From a virus: a DNA stretch of 64,000 nucleotides. Position numbers and translations under genes: made by a program. Positions 12,082 through 21,970 of the stretch are shown piece by piece. The stretch is taken from positions 1 to 64,000 of the IMG/VR virus record IMGVR_UViG_3300032236_001191; one strand, 5' to 3'. The notes under the pieces were generated by a model. That model made no database searches and was not told the origin of the DNA. It worked only from the letters and a program-made list of their open reading frames with translations. Every line of letters begins with the position of its first letter. The stretch's first letter is position 1.

Positions 12082-13667
12082 ACGAATTTGAAGATGAAGA
12101 GCTATTCGACGAGGATGAGCCCTTAATCGAAGAAGATGATGAGGCGCTGTTTCCTGATGACACTCAGGTAGAGCTTGATGAGTTATCAAAAGAATTTGTA
12201 AACCAGCTCATCGATAAGATCATGGCTTTTATGGAGTTGCTTGTAGGACACAAGCTTCACCCGTATCAGGCGCCTTTGGCACGTCGAATCATTGAATCTA
12301 TCATCATCAACGATGGCGAAGAAGTTACCGCCCTGGCTGCTCGTCAGTCTGGTAAATCAGAGACTATCGCTAATACCGTAGCTACTCTTATGGTTATTCT
12401 ACCCCGCCTAGCTAAGATGTTCCCAGAGCTACTTGGTAAATTTGGTGATGGCATTTGGGTAGGAATGTTTGCCCCTATTCAATCACAGGTAGAAACCCTG
12501 TATGCTCGTACGGTTTCCCGCCTAACTAGCGAACATGCCCTTTCTATTTTGGGCGATGCTGAAATTGACGATAGCGTAGGTAAGAGTCCTGGAGTTACCC
12601 GTAACATCCGACTAAAAAACTCAGGGTCATCCCTTATGATGATGACAGCTAACCCACGAGCTAAGATTGAATCTAAGTCTTTCCATTTGATCATTATCGA
12701 CGAATGTCAAGAAGCAGACGACTTTGTGGTTGCAAAGTCAATCTCACCTATGGGTGCGTACTACAACGCCACCATGGTCAAGACAGGAACACCTACAACC
12801 TCTAAGAATAATTTTTATAAAGCTATTCAGCTAAACAAACGTCGTCAGACTTCTAGATCCGCCCGACAAAACCATTTTCAATGGGACTGGCGAGATGTGG
12901 CTAAGTTCAACGAAAACTACCAAAAGTTTATTAAAAAGGAAATGCTCCGTATTGGGGAGGACTCAGATGAATTTCAAATGTCGTACAACTGTAAGTGGCT
13001 GTTGGAAAGAGGAATGTTCGTTACATCCAACATCATGGATGAGCTTGGGGACACCTCAGCAGAAACGGTTAAGTCTCATTTCGGTTCTCCGGTTGTGGTC
13101 GGCATCGACCCAGCCCGCAAGATGGACTCAACGGTCGTCACGGTCGTTTGGGTAGACTGGGATCGACCAGATGAGTTTGGGTACTACGACCACCGTGTCT
13201 TAAACTGGCTAGAGCTTCAGGGAGATGACTGGGAGGAACAGTACTTCCAGATTGTTAACTTCCTATCAAGCTATGACGTTTTAGCTATTGGCGTAGATGC
13301 TAACGGTGTTGGAGATGCTGTTGCAGGCCGTCTAAAGATCCTTATGCCTAGAGTTGAGGTAGTGTCGGTATCTTCTAGCCCATCCGAGCAATCACGTCGT
13401 TGGAAGCACCTACAAGCCTTAATTCAACGTCGTATGGTTTCTTGGCCAGCGCACGCAAAAACACGTCGTTTACGTATTTGGAAGAAGTTTTACCAGCAAA
13501 TGACTGACGCCGAAGTAAAGTACAAAGGCCCTAACTTCTCAGTGGCGGCCCCAGAGGAAGCTCATGCCCACGACGACTTTGTTGACTCGTTAGCTTTAGC
13601 CTGTTCTCTAACCCAGGAAATGGTTATGCCAACTATTGAAGTAAGCGCCTCACCATTTTTTTCCTAG
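12078..13667 (+). CDS. terL: terminase large subunit
   Basis: The 529-residue protein is the packaging motor and nuclease. After an acidic N-terminus (residues 1-40), the ATPase domain has Walker A ARQSGKSET and Walker B LIIIDECQEA, then a TGTPTT coupling motif. The RNase-H-like nuclease domain has the acidic residues in GIDPARKMDST, GVDANGVGDAV and AHDDFVDSLA. Start is a GTG in a four-base GTGA overlap with the previous gene. Domain order and length match phage large terminases. Portal, scaffold and capsid genes follow in the usual order. Confidence 0.95.
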   Translation: MNEFEDEELFDEDEPLIEEDDEALFPDDTQVELDELSKEFVNQLIDKIMAFMELLVGHKLHPYQAPLARRIIESIIINDGEEVTALAARQSGKSETIANTVATLMVILPRLAKMFPELLGKFGDGIWVGMFAPIQSQVETLYARTVSRLTSEHALSILGDAEIDDSVGKSPGVTRNIRLKNSGSSLMMMTANPRAKIESKSFHLIIIDECQEADDFVVAKSISPMGAYYNATMVKTGTPTTSKNNFYKAIQLNKRRQTSRSARQNHFQWDWRDVAKFNENYQKFIKKEMLRIGEDSDEFQMSYNCKWLLERGMFVTSNIMDELGDTSAETVKSHFGSPVVVGIDPARKMDSTVVTVVWVDWDRPDEFGYYDHRVLNWLELQGDDWEEQYFQIVNFLSSYDVLAIGVDANGVGDAVAGRLKILMPRVEVVSVSSSPSEQSRRWKHLQALIQRRMVSWPAHAKTRRLRIWKKFYQQMTDAEVKYKGPNFSVAAPEEAHAHDDFVDSLALACSLTQEMVMPTIEVSASPFFS

Positions 13668-13727
13668 TTTAAGGGCACAAATACCGAAATAAACGGCAGA
13701 CTTATACCTGAGGACCTCAATCCCAAA

Positions 13728-13739
13728 CCTATGCATAGG
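13728..13739 (+). promoter_or_regulatory. palindrome overlapping a ribosome site
   Basis: CCTATGCATAGG is a perfect 12-base palindrome whose 3' end supplies the AGG of the AGGAGA ribosome site for the gene at 13750. It could be an operator or a weak RNA element. Confidence 0.3.
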
Positions 13740-13749
13740 AGAAAAAACA

Positions 13750-14157
13750 ATGGCAGTAGAAAATATCGCCCCAACACCAGGATTCCCTGAAAAAGTTGGC
13801 GCAACTTACGAGCGTAAAATGTCCCCAGCGACACCAGGACTTCGTGGTCCACTACGCTTTGAAGAAGGAATTGCAACAGACACAGATGTCCCTTCAGACT
13901 TCCAGCTTGGACTTGACCAGGGTTACGACACCCCAGCAGGTCGCCCAAACCACAACGTTAACGTTATGGAAAAGTACGCTGATGAAACAATGCAGCAGCG
14001 TGCTCACGTTGGTTCAGCAGCTTGGGTAGAAGCTCCAACATACCTTGGTGAATTTGCTCAGGGTAATTTCGGAGATCACTCACAGGTTGTTATTGAAGAA
14101 GTAATTCGCAATGGTGCTCACCAGTACCGTGTGAATCCAGCACAAGTTAACGACTAA
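13750..14157 (+). CDS. unknown, probable virion protein, 135 aa
   Basis: A 135-residue protein between TerL and portal with its own ribosome site and terminator. It is rich in Pro, Gly and Asn with no membrane segment, and its start codon is followed by short-codon sequence like that of the capsid gene. Good ribosome site and strong terminator suggest high expression, so a minor capsid or decoration protein is likely. Confidence 0.6.
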   Translation: MAVENIAPTPGFPEKVGATYERKMSPATPGLRGPLRFEEGIATDTDVPSDFQLGLDQGYDTPAGRPNHNVNVMEKYADETMQQRAHVGSAAWVEAPTYLGEFAQGNFGDHSQVVIEEVIRNGAHQYRVNPAQVND

Positions 14158-14176
14158 GTAGTATATACTTAAGAGG

Positions 14177-14220
14177 CTGGTAAACCCCGTTCCCCCTTCG
14201 ACGGGGTTTCCAGTCCTTAT
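14177..14220 (+). terminator. intrinsic terminator
   Basis: CTGG plus AAACCCCGT (14177-14190, one bulged T) pairs with ACGGGGTTT plus CCAG (14201-14213), then TCCTTAT. It ends the unit with the gene at 13750. Confidence 0.75.
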
Positions 14221-14232
14221 GAGGGGATAGCA

Positions 14233-14505
14233 ATGGCTCAAGGTGTACCAGAGAATCAAAAACTGTACGATCAGATTTTGAATCAAGCCAAAGCAAAATA
14301 TCCCTCTCATAGAAGAGTTGGCGCTACTACACCAGCAGCTAACAGTTACGTAACACAACAGTATGCTGCAGCTGGTGGAAAGTATGTGGATTCCAAAAAG
14401 CAAGTGCCGCCTCAGTTTGTAGACGTAAAGAAAAACGAAGAGGATGCTGAAAAACGCAAGACACAACAAGATAAGCGTAAAAGACAGCAACAAGGTTTCA
14501 TCTAA
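14233..14505 (+). CDS. small basic/coiled protein before portal, 90 aa
   Basis: A 90-residue charged protein. Its second half is a Lys/Gln/Arg-rich helix (EEDAEKRKTQQDKRKRQQQ). GAGGGGA precedes the ATG by about six bases. Position just before the portal gene is conserved for small head proteins in many phages; no family is identified. Confidence 0.6.
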   Translation: MAQGVPENQKLYDQILNQAKAKYPSHRRVGATTPAANSYVTQQYAAAGGKYVDSKKQVPPQFVDVKKNEEDAEKRKTQQDKRKRQQQGFI

Positions 14506-14543
14506 TATATGTTGGGGGCAAATATGAAGTCAGGGAGTAACCT

Positions 14544-16265
14544 GTGAGTGGTGGTATGGATTTTAGTCCTCCGTCGTATAGAGCGGCGTCGAGTGACTTA
14601 ACAATCTCGATTTCTCCACTAGGTCTTGTAGAACTAGCGGACGAAGAGTTTGAAGTTCATGGACCACGCCTAAACCGTTATTCACTTAACTGGGCTATGT
14701 ATCTTGGACACCACTGGTCTTATCGCCGTGAAATTGGCGAATCACAGATGGTATACAACTATTACCGTGCTTTTACTGACTACATCATTAACTTTACATT
14801 TGGCCGTGGCGTTTCGTTCCGTAGCCCAAATGAAACAGAAGCTATCGTTCCAGACATCCTACAGCGTGCTTGGGAAGTAGATAACGATAAGCATGGCGTT
14901 CTATGGGAGATGGGCCAGCAAGGCGGAGTTTCAGGAGACTGCTTTGTTAAGGTAGCCTATGAAGAAGCGTATCAAGATAGCGTTGGCCGTATGCATGCAG
15001 GACGTGTACGTATCCTACCCCTTAACTCTTCTTTCTGTTTTCCAGAGTTTCACCCGCACGATCGTTCTCGCCTAATTCGTTTTAAGCTTAAGTATCGTTT
15101 CTGGGGTACATCCACAGAAGGTACACGTCAGGTTTATACCTACACTGAAATTCTTACCGATGATCGTATTGAAGAATACATCAACGATGAGCTTATTGAC
15201 TCACGACCTAACCCAATTGGTGTAGTTCCAATTGTTCACATCCCTAACGTACGAGTTTCTGGATCCCCATGGGGTCTTGCAGATTGCCACGACGTTATTG
15301 TTTTGAACAGAAACTATAATGAAGTTGCTACAGATGTTGCAGATATCATTAACTACCATGCGGCGCCCGTAACAGTAATCACCGGCGCTAAGGCCTCGTC
15401 CCTAGAAAAGGGACCTAAAAAGGTCTGGGGCGGTCTACCAAAAGACGCCCAAGTCTTTAACCTCGAAGGAGGCGGTCAAGGTCTACAAGGTGCTATGGAG
15501 TACCTTAAGATCATTAAGACTGCTATGCATGAGATGGTTGGAGTTCCAGAGTCAGCTCTAGGACAAGTCCAAGCAATCTCTAACACTTCAGGTGTAGCAC
15601 TTGCGATTCAGTTCCAGCCTTTGATGAACCGTTACCAGCAGAAGCTTGTAACATACAGCGAAGGTATTCGTAGAATTAATGAGCTCGTGCTTTCTACGCT
15701 AGCGTTTAAAGAACCAGAGCTATTTACTTACAACCCAGTTTTCAACGGTCCTATTAAGCCTACGCAGTTGCCTCAGCTTAATCTAGCCGACCCTATTACT
15801 TACCAGTCTCAAACTCACTTCCCACCTCCACTACCTTTGGATAAGCTTATTGTGCTTAATGAAATACAAACTAAAATGGGTATGGGTCTTGAAAGCCGTG
15901 AAGGTGCTCTACGTCAGCTGGGCGAGGAGTTCCCAGATGAGAAGCTTGAAGAAATTCGTGCAGAGCTCATTAATGACGCCAAGGCTGACGGAGCTCTACA
16001 GCTCATTAAGAATCAAATTAACGCATCTATTGCATCCCTTACCGGCATGCTTCCAGATGGTACCCCGCCTCCAGGTGCACAACCTGGCGCAGGTGTTGGA
16101 CCTGGTCCATTCGGTCAGCCTGGCGTAATCAGTCCTCTCGAGAAGGACGTCATCGAACAGCTTCAGCAAGTACAGGTAGATCTAGTTTCAGAAGCCTACA
16201 GTGCAAAGGTTCCTTTGCTAAAGACTCCTGAATCAGATACACCTAACTCTGAAGAAAATAAGTAG
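14544..16265 (+). CDS. portal protein
   Basis: The 573-residue protein is the dodecameric DNA gateway at the capsid vertex. It carries the characteristic portal features: an N-terminal NYYRAFTDYI segment, an alpha/beta domain with ISISPLG and IPNVRVSGSPWG, a long helical stem with HEMVGVPESALG and NTSGVALAIQF, and a C-terminal helical region. The TSGVALxxxF pattern is typical of SPP1/T4-type portals. It starts with a GTG after AGGGAG. It is followed by the scaffold and capsid genes. Confidence 0.9.
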   Translation: MSGGMDFSPPSYRAASSDLTISISPLGLVELADEEFEVHGPRLNRYSLNWAMYLGHHWSYRREIGESQMVYNYYRAFTDYIINFTFGRGVSFRSPNETEAIVPDILQRAWEVDNDKHGVLWEMGQQGGVSGDCFVKVAYEEAYQDSVGRMHAGRVRILPLNSSFCFPEFHPHDRSRLIRFKLKYRFWGTSTEGTRQVYTYTEILTDDRIEEYINDELIDSRPNPIGVVPIVHIPNVRVSGSPWGLADCHDVIVLNRNYNEVATDVADIINYHAAPVTVITGAKASSLEKGPKKVWGGLPKDAQVFNLEGGGQGLQGAMEYLKIIKTAMHEMVGVPESALGQVQAISNTSGVALAIQFQPLMNRYQQKLVTYSEGIRRINELVLSTLAFKEPELFTYNPVFNGPIKPTQLPQLNLADPITYQSQTHFPPPLPLDKLIVLNEIQTKMGMGLESREGALRQLGEEFPDEKLEEIRAELINDAKADGALQLIKNQINASIASLTGMLPDGTPPPGAQPGAGVGPGPFGQPGVISPLEKDVIEQLQQVQVDLVSEAYSAKVPLLKTPESDTPNSEENK

Positions 16266-16267
16266 CT

Positions 16268-16303
16268 TTAGCCTGACAAATCACTCAATATTTGAAAGGC
16301 TAA
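16268..16303 (+). terminator. weak hairpin after portal gene
   Basis: TTAGCCT (16268-16274) and AGGCTAA (16297-16303) form a 7-bp stem with a 22-base loop in the portal-scaffold gap. No T-tract follows; it may be an mRNA-processing or stability element. Confidence 0.3.
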
Positions 16304-16373
16304 GACCACACAAATCCGCAGGTCATCGTGGCATTAAATCGGACAACGACCTCTTACACCTAAGGACTCAACC

Positions 16374-17138
16374 ATGTCAGAAACGACTAACATTGTTGAT
16401 ACTCCGGAAGCACAGCAAGCATTCCTTACTGACTTCCCAGTAGCAACAGAATCAAAAGTAACTCCAGTAGCTGCACCAGATGCACCAAAAGGCTACACAG
16501 AAGAAGATCTTAAAAAAGTTCGTGAACAAGAAAAGTCAAAACTGTACCCACAGATTGATTCTCTTAAGGAAGAACTTACTCTTCTTAAGAAGGAACGTGA
16601 AGAACGTCTAGCAGAAGCAACAGCTCGTGAAGCTGCAGCTCAAGAAGAAGCTCGTAAGAAGGCTGAATCTGAAATGGATGTTCGACAACTTCTTGAAACA
16701 AAAGAAAAAGAGTGGGCAGAAAAGCTAGATGCAGAGCGTCTAGAACGTGAAAAAGCTTTTACACTCCTAGAGCGTGAGCGTCAGTATTCAGAGTTATCTG
16801 AGTATCGTAATCGCCGCCTAGAAGATGAACGGGATAATATTATCCCTGAGCTCGTAGATCTCATTTCGGGTAACACCCCAGACGAGATTGAGAATAGTAT
16901 TACAGGACTTAGAGAGCGTAGCTCCCGAATCTTGGAATCGGCGCAGGCTGCAATGCAGAATGCCCGCAAAGAAATGACAGGTACGAGAGTAACATCTCCG
17001 GCCCCAATGGAAAACAATTCGGATCAACAACAGTTCACAGCGGAGCAAATCGCTTCCATGTCGGTTACCGAATACGCAAAATACCGTGATCGTTTGCTTC
17101 CTCGAGCAAATGTTCGCAATAAAGGAATCTTGGGATAA
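16374..17138 (+). CDS. capsid scaffolding protein
   Basis: The 254-residue protein has a long Glu/Lys/Arg/Ala-rich coiled coil (about residues 45-150), a disordered N-terminus with repeated Pro/Val/Ala, and a short basic C-terminal region. This composition and its position between portal and capsid genes match phage scaffolds that direct procapsid assembly and are then removed. No protease domain is fused to it, unlike some phages. CTAAGGAC precedes the ATG. Confidence 0.85.
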   Translation: MSETTNIVDTPEAQQAFLTDFPVATESKVTPVAAPDAPKGYTEEDLKKVREQEKSKLYPQIDSLKEELTLLKKEREERLAEATAREAAAQEEARKKAESEMDVRQLLETKEKEWAEKLDAERLEREKAFTLLERERQYSELSEYRNRRLEDERDNIIPELVDLISGNTPDEIENSITGLRERSSRILESAQAAMQNARKEMTGTRVTSPAPMENNSDQQQFTAEQIASMSVTEYAKYRDRLLPRANVRNKGILG

Positions 17139-17179
17139 ACCCCAAACAACCCAATTACTAACTAAGGAGTAAGACCGAC

Positions 17180-18256
17180 ATGGCATCAGCCGTAACAGGT
17201 ACCGGCAATCTCGCCGCAGCCCCAACAGCGTATTCTGGCGCTAACAGCCAGCTTACACAAGCAATCCAGACCATCTGGTCTAAGGAAATTCTTTTCCAGT
17301 CAATGCCAATTCTACGCTTCGAACAGTTCGCTGTTAAGAAGACAGAACTAGGAGTTGCACCTGGTCTCCAGATCAACTTCATGCGTTACAACAACCTCGG
17401 CTTCGCATCAGCGCTTGTTGAAGGTGTTCGTATGTCAACAAACGCATTGACAGCACAGCAGTTCTCAATCACTGTTGCTGAGCACGGATACGCAATCGCA
17501 GTATCAGAGCTCCTACTTAACGCATCATTCGATGACGTTATGGCATCAGCTTCACGTCTTCTCGGACGTAACATGGCTCTCTACCTTGATGGCCAGGCTC
17601 GTGACACACTTATGGCAGCATCTTCTGTCATCTACGGTTACGACCGCACATCTGCTAACGCAGTTAACAACTGGTATGACTACGGTACAAAGGGCACAAA
17701 CCGTGCTTCAATGACCGGTAACTTCGCTCTCACAACTGCAACCGTTAAGGACGCAGTCGAGACACTTGCAACCAAGAACATCCCTCGCTTGGGTGAGACA
17801 TACGTTGCATTCGTTCACCCACACCAGAGCCGTAAGCTTCGTGACAACCCAGAGTTCATCGAAGTAACAAAGTACGCAGCTCCAGGTAACTTCATGCTCG
17901 GTGAAATCGGTCGTCTATACGACACAGTATTCATCGAAACTACACAGATCCAGAAGGTCCCAGGCGGAGCAGGAGCTGGCTATTCAGCTGACTCAACTGT
18001 TGCACCAGGATCAATCGTTTACCCAACTGGTGGAGGATACACATCTCCAACAACAAAGACAGGTAACGGAGCAGCAGATCGCTACTCAGCTATCTTCATT
18101 GGTGACAACGCATTCGGACACGCAATTTCACTTCCTGTGGAACTTCGTGATGGTGGTATTCTTGACTTCGGTCGTGAGCACGCACTTGCTTGGTATGCAA
18201 TCTACGGTCTTGGTCTTATTACAGATCAGTCTGTTGTTATCGCAGAAACCAACTAA
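17180..18256 (+). CDS. major capsid protein
   Basis: The 358-residue protein forms the head shell. It follows portal and scaffold, has a strong ribosome site (AAGGAG) and strongly biased codons, and contains motifs seen in N4-gp56-like coat proteins: ITVAEHGYAIAVSELL, a helix NMALYLDGQARDTL and FVHPHQSRKLRDNPEF. The N-terminus is a short mobile arm with no large propeptide. A perfect GC-rich hairpin follows the stop, which should stabilise the abundant mRNA. Assignment as coat protein is firm; the subfamily is a pattern-based guess. Confidence 0.9.
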   Translation: MASAVTGTGNLAAAPTAYSGANSQLTQAIQTIWSKEILFQSMPILRFEQFAVKKTELGVAPGLQINFMRYNNLGFASALVEGVRMSTNALTAQQFSITVAEHGYAIAVSELLLNASFDDVMASASRLLGRNMALYLDGQARDTLMAASSVIYGYDRTSANAVNNWYDYGTKGTNRASMTGNFALTTATVKDAVETLATKNIPRLGETYVAFVHPHQSRKLRDNPEFIEVTKYAAPGNFMLGEIGRLYDTVFIETTQIQKVPGGAGAGYSADSTVAPGSIVYPTGGGYTSPTTKTGNGAADRYSAIFIGDNAFGHAISLPVELRDGGILDFGREHALAWYAIYGLGLITDQSVVIAETN

Positions 18257-18266
18257 TTTAAATAGA

Positions 18267-18292
18267 TTGGGGGCAGGGAAACCTGCCCCCAA
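18267..18292 (+). terminator. GC-rich hairpin after the capsid gene
   Basis: TTGGGGGCAGG and CCTGCCCCCAA are a perfect 11-bp stem with a GAAA tetraloop. No T-tract follows (CACAAACATT), so partial termination or 3'-end mRNA protection is more likely than full stop. Confidence 0.65.
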
Positions 18293-18319
18293 CACAAACA
18301 TTACAGGAGAATAATAATC

Positions 18320-18685
18320 GTGGCAAAAGCAAAAGTAACAGACGTCACAGGACGTCAGCGTGAAGAAATGATCAAGGCTAATGCGGAAGCACTAGCTGAT
18401 CGGGCAAACGAAATGTCAATGGCTACTATGGAGGCCCAGTCTCGTCTTGAGACAGAAATCATTGACCTTTCATCACCGGCTCAACCTACTGTCATTGACG
18501 AGGTTGAAGTTCTCGGAGTTGACCTAGCAGACGATATGCAAGTCATTCGTGTTGCTGAGGATCTAGATTTTGTAACAATTGGCGCTGGAAACCATTTCTC
18601 GTTTAAAGCAGGCCAAAAGTATAAGGTCGCTAAGTATGTAGCTCAACACCTTCAGGAAAAGGGTTACCTCTACGACCGTATGTAA
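18320..18685 (+). CDS. capsid-associated protein, 121 aa
   Basis: A 121-residue protein right after the capsid gene. The first half is helical and acidic/Met-rich; the end has SFKAGQKYKVAKYVAQHLQEKG, a segment I know from small phage head proteins that follow the coat gene. GTG start after AGGAGA. It may be a head-completion or capsid-accessory protein. A strong terminator follows. Confidence 0.65.
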   Translation: MAKAKVTDVTGRQREEMIKANAEALADRANEMSMATMEAQSRLETEIIDLSSPAQPTVIDEVEVLGVDLADDMQVIRVAEDLDFVTIGAGNHFSFKAGQKYKVAKYVAQHLQEKGYLYDRM

Positions 18686-18701
18686 CAACATAGAGATTGC
18701 T

Positions 18702-18745
18702 CACTCCGACAACTGCCCTCCTGTCGGAGTGGGCCCTTTCTTTGT
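18702..18745 (+). terminator. intrinsic terminator after head genes
   Basis: CACTCCGACA (18702-18711) and TGTCGGAGTG (18722-18731) form a perfect 10-bp stem, followed by a T/C-rich tract (CCCTTTCTTTG). It closes the head transcription unit. Confidence 0.8.
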
Positions 18746-18769
18746 TTAGCCTGACTATTGGACTAATAT
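18742..18769 (+). promoter_or_regulatory. possible promoter for the fibre region
   Basis: TTGTTT (18742-18747) and TAATAT (18764-18769) are spaced by 16 bases and lie just after the terminator and 37 bases before the next gene. This fits a sigma-70-like promoter starting the fibre operon; the match is moderate. Confidence 0.4.
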
Positions 18770-18805
18770 ATAAGATTATTAGCCTATAGCTTAGTTGGAG
18801 GATTA

Positions 18806-19900
18806 GTGGCAAATATTCAAACCCTAGCCAATAGGCTTAGAGCTGAGATTGGCGATGTTGGCCGCTCTTTTGAGGAGACCTTCACAGGAGACGGAACCAC
18901 TAAACGTTTCCAGCTCGCCTTTGCCCCTCTAAAGGGATACACACTTAGAATTTACGTAGACGGTGTCGATGTATCATCCACCGCAGCTATTGAAGAAGTC
19001 AGTGGATTATTTCAACTTCACAACACCCCAGCTAATAACTCAATTATTAAAGTCTCTGGCGTAACCTATAAATACTTTACAGACACAGAGATTCAGTACT
19101 ATGTTAGTACAGCCTTCTTTGAGCACTCCCACACAGCTACAACCACAGCGGGTGCCACAGTAACTCTACAAACTCTTCCCTTAGTTGAAGAGTACCCACT
19201 TGTTATCCTTGCATCTACCATGGCCCTATATACCCTGGCTACAGATGCCTCATTTGATATTGACATTCTTTCTCCAGACGGTGTGAACATCCCACGTTCT
19301 GAACGTTATCGTCAGCTATCACAGGTTATTCAGGAACGTAAAGAGCAGTATCGTGAACTATGTTCATTGTTAGGTATTGGACTATACCGCATTGAAGTTC
19401 AGACGCTACGTCGCATTAGCCGTGGAACAAATCGCTATGTTCCTATTTATCGTCCACAAGAAGTCGACGATGGTTCTATTCCACAGCGTGTTTACCTTTC
19501 CCTACCTTCTTATTGGGATCAGACTCCTCCAGGACCTGCTATGCCTAAAGATCTTGAATTTATGGCTGGCGATGATTTCATGGAGAAGTTTTACTTTGAC
19601 CATGATTTAACTGACTGGACTCCTCTTGCTCAGATTCGCCTATACCCACAGCTACCTGCAGATCAAGTTGGCCCACTTCTACTAGGAACCTTTAATATTA
19701 CTAAGGCTTCCTCTAAGAATAATGGGACTTTAGATACTTTGGTACTTACCCTACCAGGATCAGTAACTAAAGAACTTCCACGCACTTCTTATTGGGATCT
19801 ACAATTAACTTCTACCGCAGGCATTACAAAAACATATTTAACTGGTAAAATCTTTACGAAAGCCCAGATAACAACAACAAACGGGGATTACCATGTCTAA
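18806..19900 (+). CDS. probable neck/adaptor protein, 364 aa
   Basis: The 364-residue product has an N-terminal helix ([15 protein letters not shown]), a beta region with [17 protein letters not shown] (a pattern common in virion proteins) and a central helical part. The C-terminal ~110 residues begin [20 protein letters not shown] and run as beta strands, resembling domains of phage upper-baseplate and adaptor proteins. It starts with GTG after TTGGAGG, opens the fibre operon and overlaps the collagen-like gene by eight bases. Head-tail adaptor or fibre-attachment protein are both possible. Confidence 0.55.
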   Translation: MANIQTLANRLRAEIGDVGRSFEETFTGDGTTKRFQLAFAPLKGYTLRIYVDGVDVSSTAAIEEVSGLFQLHNTPANNSIIKVSGVTYKYFTDTEIQYYVSTAFFEHSHTATTTAGATVTLQTLPLVEEYPLVILASTMALYTLATDASFDIDILSPDGVNIPRSERYRQLSQVIQERKEQYRELCSLLGIGLYRIEVQTLRRISRGTNRYVPIYRPQEVDDGSIPQRVYLSLPSYWDQTPPGPAMPKDLEFMAGDDFMEKFYFDHDLTDWTPLAQIRLYPQLPADQVGPLLLGTFNITKASSKNNGTLDTLVLTLPGSVTKELPRTSYWDLQLTSTAGITKTYLTGKIFTKAQITTTNGDYHV

Positions 19901-21551
19901 TTACGATGCACCAAATTTAATTGGTATGCCATCTGATGATAACAATGACCCTAGTGTTTATCTATTAGGTGCTCAAGGTTCTCTCCCAGCTGCAGGTCCA
20001 ACTGGCCCAACAGGTCCTAATGGCGCAACAGGCCCAACAGGTTCTCGTGGAGCAACAGGACCTACAGGTGCTGGTGTAACCGGTGCTACAGGCGCCACAG
20101 GCGCAGCTGGAGCTACTGGAACAACTGGTCCTAAAGGTGACATGGGTCTTACTGGTGACATTGGTCCCACAGGTGCACAAGGAAACATTGGACCTACAGG
20201 TGCAACTGGAGCAGACTCTACAGTCCCTGGACCACAAGGAGATACCGGACCACAAGGTCCTACAGGTTCTCGTGGACCTAAAGGTGATACAGGTATTCAA
20301 GGCCCTAAGGGCGATCAAGGTGTAACAGGCCCAACTGGTGCTACAGGCGTTGGCGTAACTGGACCAACTGGTTCACAAGGTATTCAAGGTGCAACTGGAA
20401 ATACTGGAGCAACCGGTGCTACCGGTGCTAAGGGCGCAACTGGTGCGGATAGTACAGTAGCCGGCCCACAAGGTCCACAAGGACCAACAGGTTTAACTGG
20501 TGTTAAAGGTGATAAAGGCGACACTGGTGCAAAAGGTGATACCGGAGCAACTGGTAACACAGGTGCGACAGGTGCTACAGGTTATGGCGCACAAGGTAAT
20601 ACTGGTGCTACAGGACCTAAGGGCGATGCTGGTGCAACAGGACCACAAGGTAATACAGGTCCACAAGGTTTGCCAGGTCCAGTAGGTGCTACTGGTGCAA
20701 CTGGTATTGAAGGACCTGCGTCTACAGTTCAAGGACCAACTGGTCCACAAGGACCTACAGGTCCACAAGGTGTTTCTATTAAATACCAGGGAATGCTTGC
20801 AAATACTGCAGCATTGCAAGCGATTACCGGACAAAAGATTAATGATGCATACATCATTGGTAAAGATCTTTGGGTTTGGGAAGGCAGTACTTGGGATAAT
20901 GTTGGTGCAATTGTCGGACCTACAGGTCCACAAGGACAAGTTGGACCTACTGGAGCAACAGGCGCAACTGGTGCACAAGGAAATAGTATTACTGGTCCTA
21001 CCGGTGCAACAGGTGCTGACAGCACAGTAGCCGGACCAACTGGAGCGACTGGTGCAACTGGAGCTCAAGGACCTACTGGAGCAACTGGAACAGCTGGATT
21101 AAATGGAGCAACTGGAGCGACAGGTTTAACTGGCGCTACTGGAGCTACAGGTCCAACTGGAGCAACAGGTGCTGCATCTACAGTAGCTGGACCTCAAGGT
21201 CCAACAGGTGCAACTGGCGCAACAGGAGCTTCTGTAACTGGAGCTACTGGAGCGACTGGCGCTACAGGATCAACTGGTGCTACCGGTTCAACTGGGGCCA
21301 CAGGTTCAACTGGGGCAACTGGTCCAACAGGAGCCGCTGGAACTAATGGATTAAATGGAGCTACCGGTGCAACTGGAGCAACTGGATCCACTGGTGCCAC
21401 TGGTGCTACAGGAGCTGCGGGCGTATCAAATATTCCGGGTCCACAAGGACCAACAGGCCCTCAAGGTGCTAGTATTATCAACATTGATGGTGGAACACCA
21501 ACAACTAATTATGGTGGAATTTCGAACGTGGATCTCGGAGGAGTTAACTGA
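19893..21551 (+). CDS. collagen-like fibre protein
   Basis: The 552-residue protein is mostly Gly-x-y triplets, especially GPT, GAT, GPQ and GPK, with well over a hundred triplets. They start near residue 35. A non-collagen insert at about residues 295-345 ([17 protein letters not shown]) resembles small beta domains in phage fibres that punctuate collagen stems. The C-terminus is short ([14 protein letters not shown]). Such triple helices form trimeric rods on phage heads or tails. Start ATG overlaps the previous gene. The repeat DNA invites slippage and recombination. Confidence 0.85.
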   Translation: MSNYDAPNLIGMPSDDNNDPSVYLLGAQGSLPAAGPTGPTGPNGATGPTGSRGATGPTGAGVTGATGATGAAGATGTTGPKGDMGLTGDIGPTGAQGNIGPTGATGADSTVPGPQGDTGPQGPTGSRGPKGDTGIQGPKGDQGVTGPTGATGVGVTGPTGSQGIQGATGNTGATGATGAKGATGADSTVAGPQGPQGPTGLTGVKGDKGDTGAKGDTGATGNTGATGATGYGAQGNTGATGPKGDAGATGPQGNTGPQGLPGPVGATGATGIEGPASTVQGPTGPQGPTGPQGVSIKYQGMLANTAALQAITGQKINDAYIIGKDLWVWEGSTWDNVGAIVGPTGPQGQVGPTGATGATGAQGNSITGPTGATGADSTVAGPTGATGATGAQGPTGATGTAGLNGATGATGLTGATGATGPTGATGAASTVAGPQGPTGATGATGASVTGATGATGATGSTGATGSTGATGSTGATGPTGAAGTNGLNGATGATGATGSTGATGATGAAGVSNIPGPQGPTGPQGASIINIDGGTPTTNYGGISNVDLGGVN

Positions 21552-21958
21552 TGTCAGTTCAATTTCAATTTAGACGTGGTCTAGCGTCCGAATGGTCTAC
21601 TGCAAACACTATACTTGCTGATGGTGAACTTGGTTTAGAAACCGATAGCCGTAAGTTTAAGATTGGTAATGGCGTCCTTGGTTGGAATGCGTTACCTTAT
21701 GCTTCAGGAGCTGCTGGTGCAACCGGCGCTACTGGTGCAGCTGGTACTGCTGGTGCAGCAGGAGCTACAGGACCTACCGGATCAGCAGGAGCTACAGGAG
21801 CTACTGGTGCAGCAGGTCCAGCAGGAACTCCTGGAGATACCGGCTTAAATAGAAAAGTAATTGATGATGCATTTCTTGGAACTAGCTTTTACTTCAACAA
21901 GCAGTTCTTAACTTCAACAGTTGCTCAAACCACTATCGCACCAATTACGTTAATTTAG
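21551..21958 (+). CDS. short fibre protein with Mtd-like N-terminus and collagen repeat
   Basis: Residues 1-50 (FQFRRGLASEWS, LADGELGLETDSRKFKIGNG, WNALPYA) match the N-terminal domain seen in the Bordetella-phage major tropism determinant and many phage fibres. A Gly-Ala-Thr collagen segment follows, then ~45 residues with SFYFNKQFL. At 135 residues it is a short fibre or a fibre cap and could co-assemble with the collagen-like protein encoded just upstream. Its ATG overlaps the preceding stop. Confidence 0.75.
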   Translation: MSVQFQFRRGLASEWSTANTILADGELGLETDSRKFKIGNGVLGWNALPYASGAAGATGATGAAGTAGAAGATGPTGSAGATGATGAAGPAGTPGDTGLNRKVIDDAFLGTSFYFNKQFLTSTVAQTTIAPITLI

Positions 21959-21970
21959 GAAGGACGTTAA

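Noticed and set aside
12479-13155. Open frames in other frames within terL
   Set aside because: They overlap the conserved terminase motifs fully and have no own start signals or recognisable product.
19965-21400. Long minus-strand open frames with Pro/Val or Ser/Cys repeats across the collagen gene
   Set aside because: They are the antisense of Gly-x-y repeat codons, have no ribosome sites and lie fully inside the collagen-like gene.
19990-21440. Repeat array that could be mistaken for CRISPR or tandem satellites
   Set aside because: The repeats are nine-base codon triplets encoding Gly-x-y, without fixed spacers.
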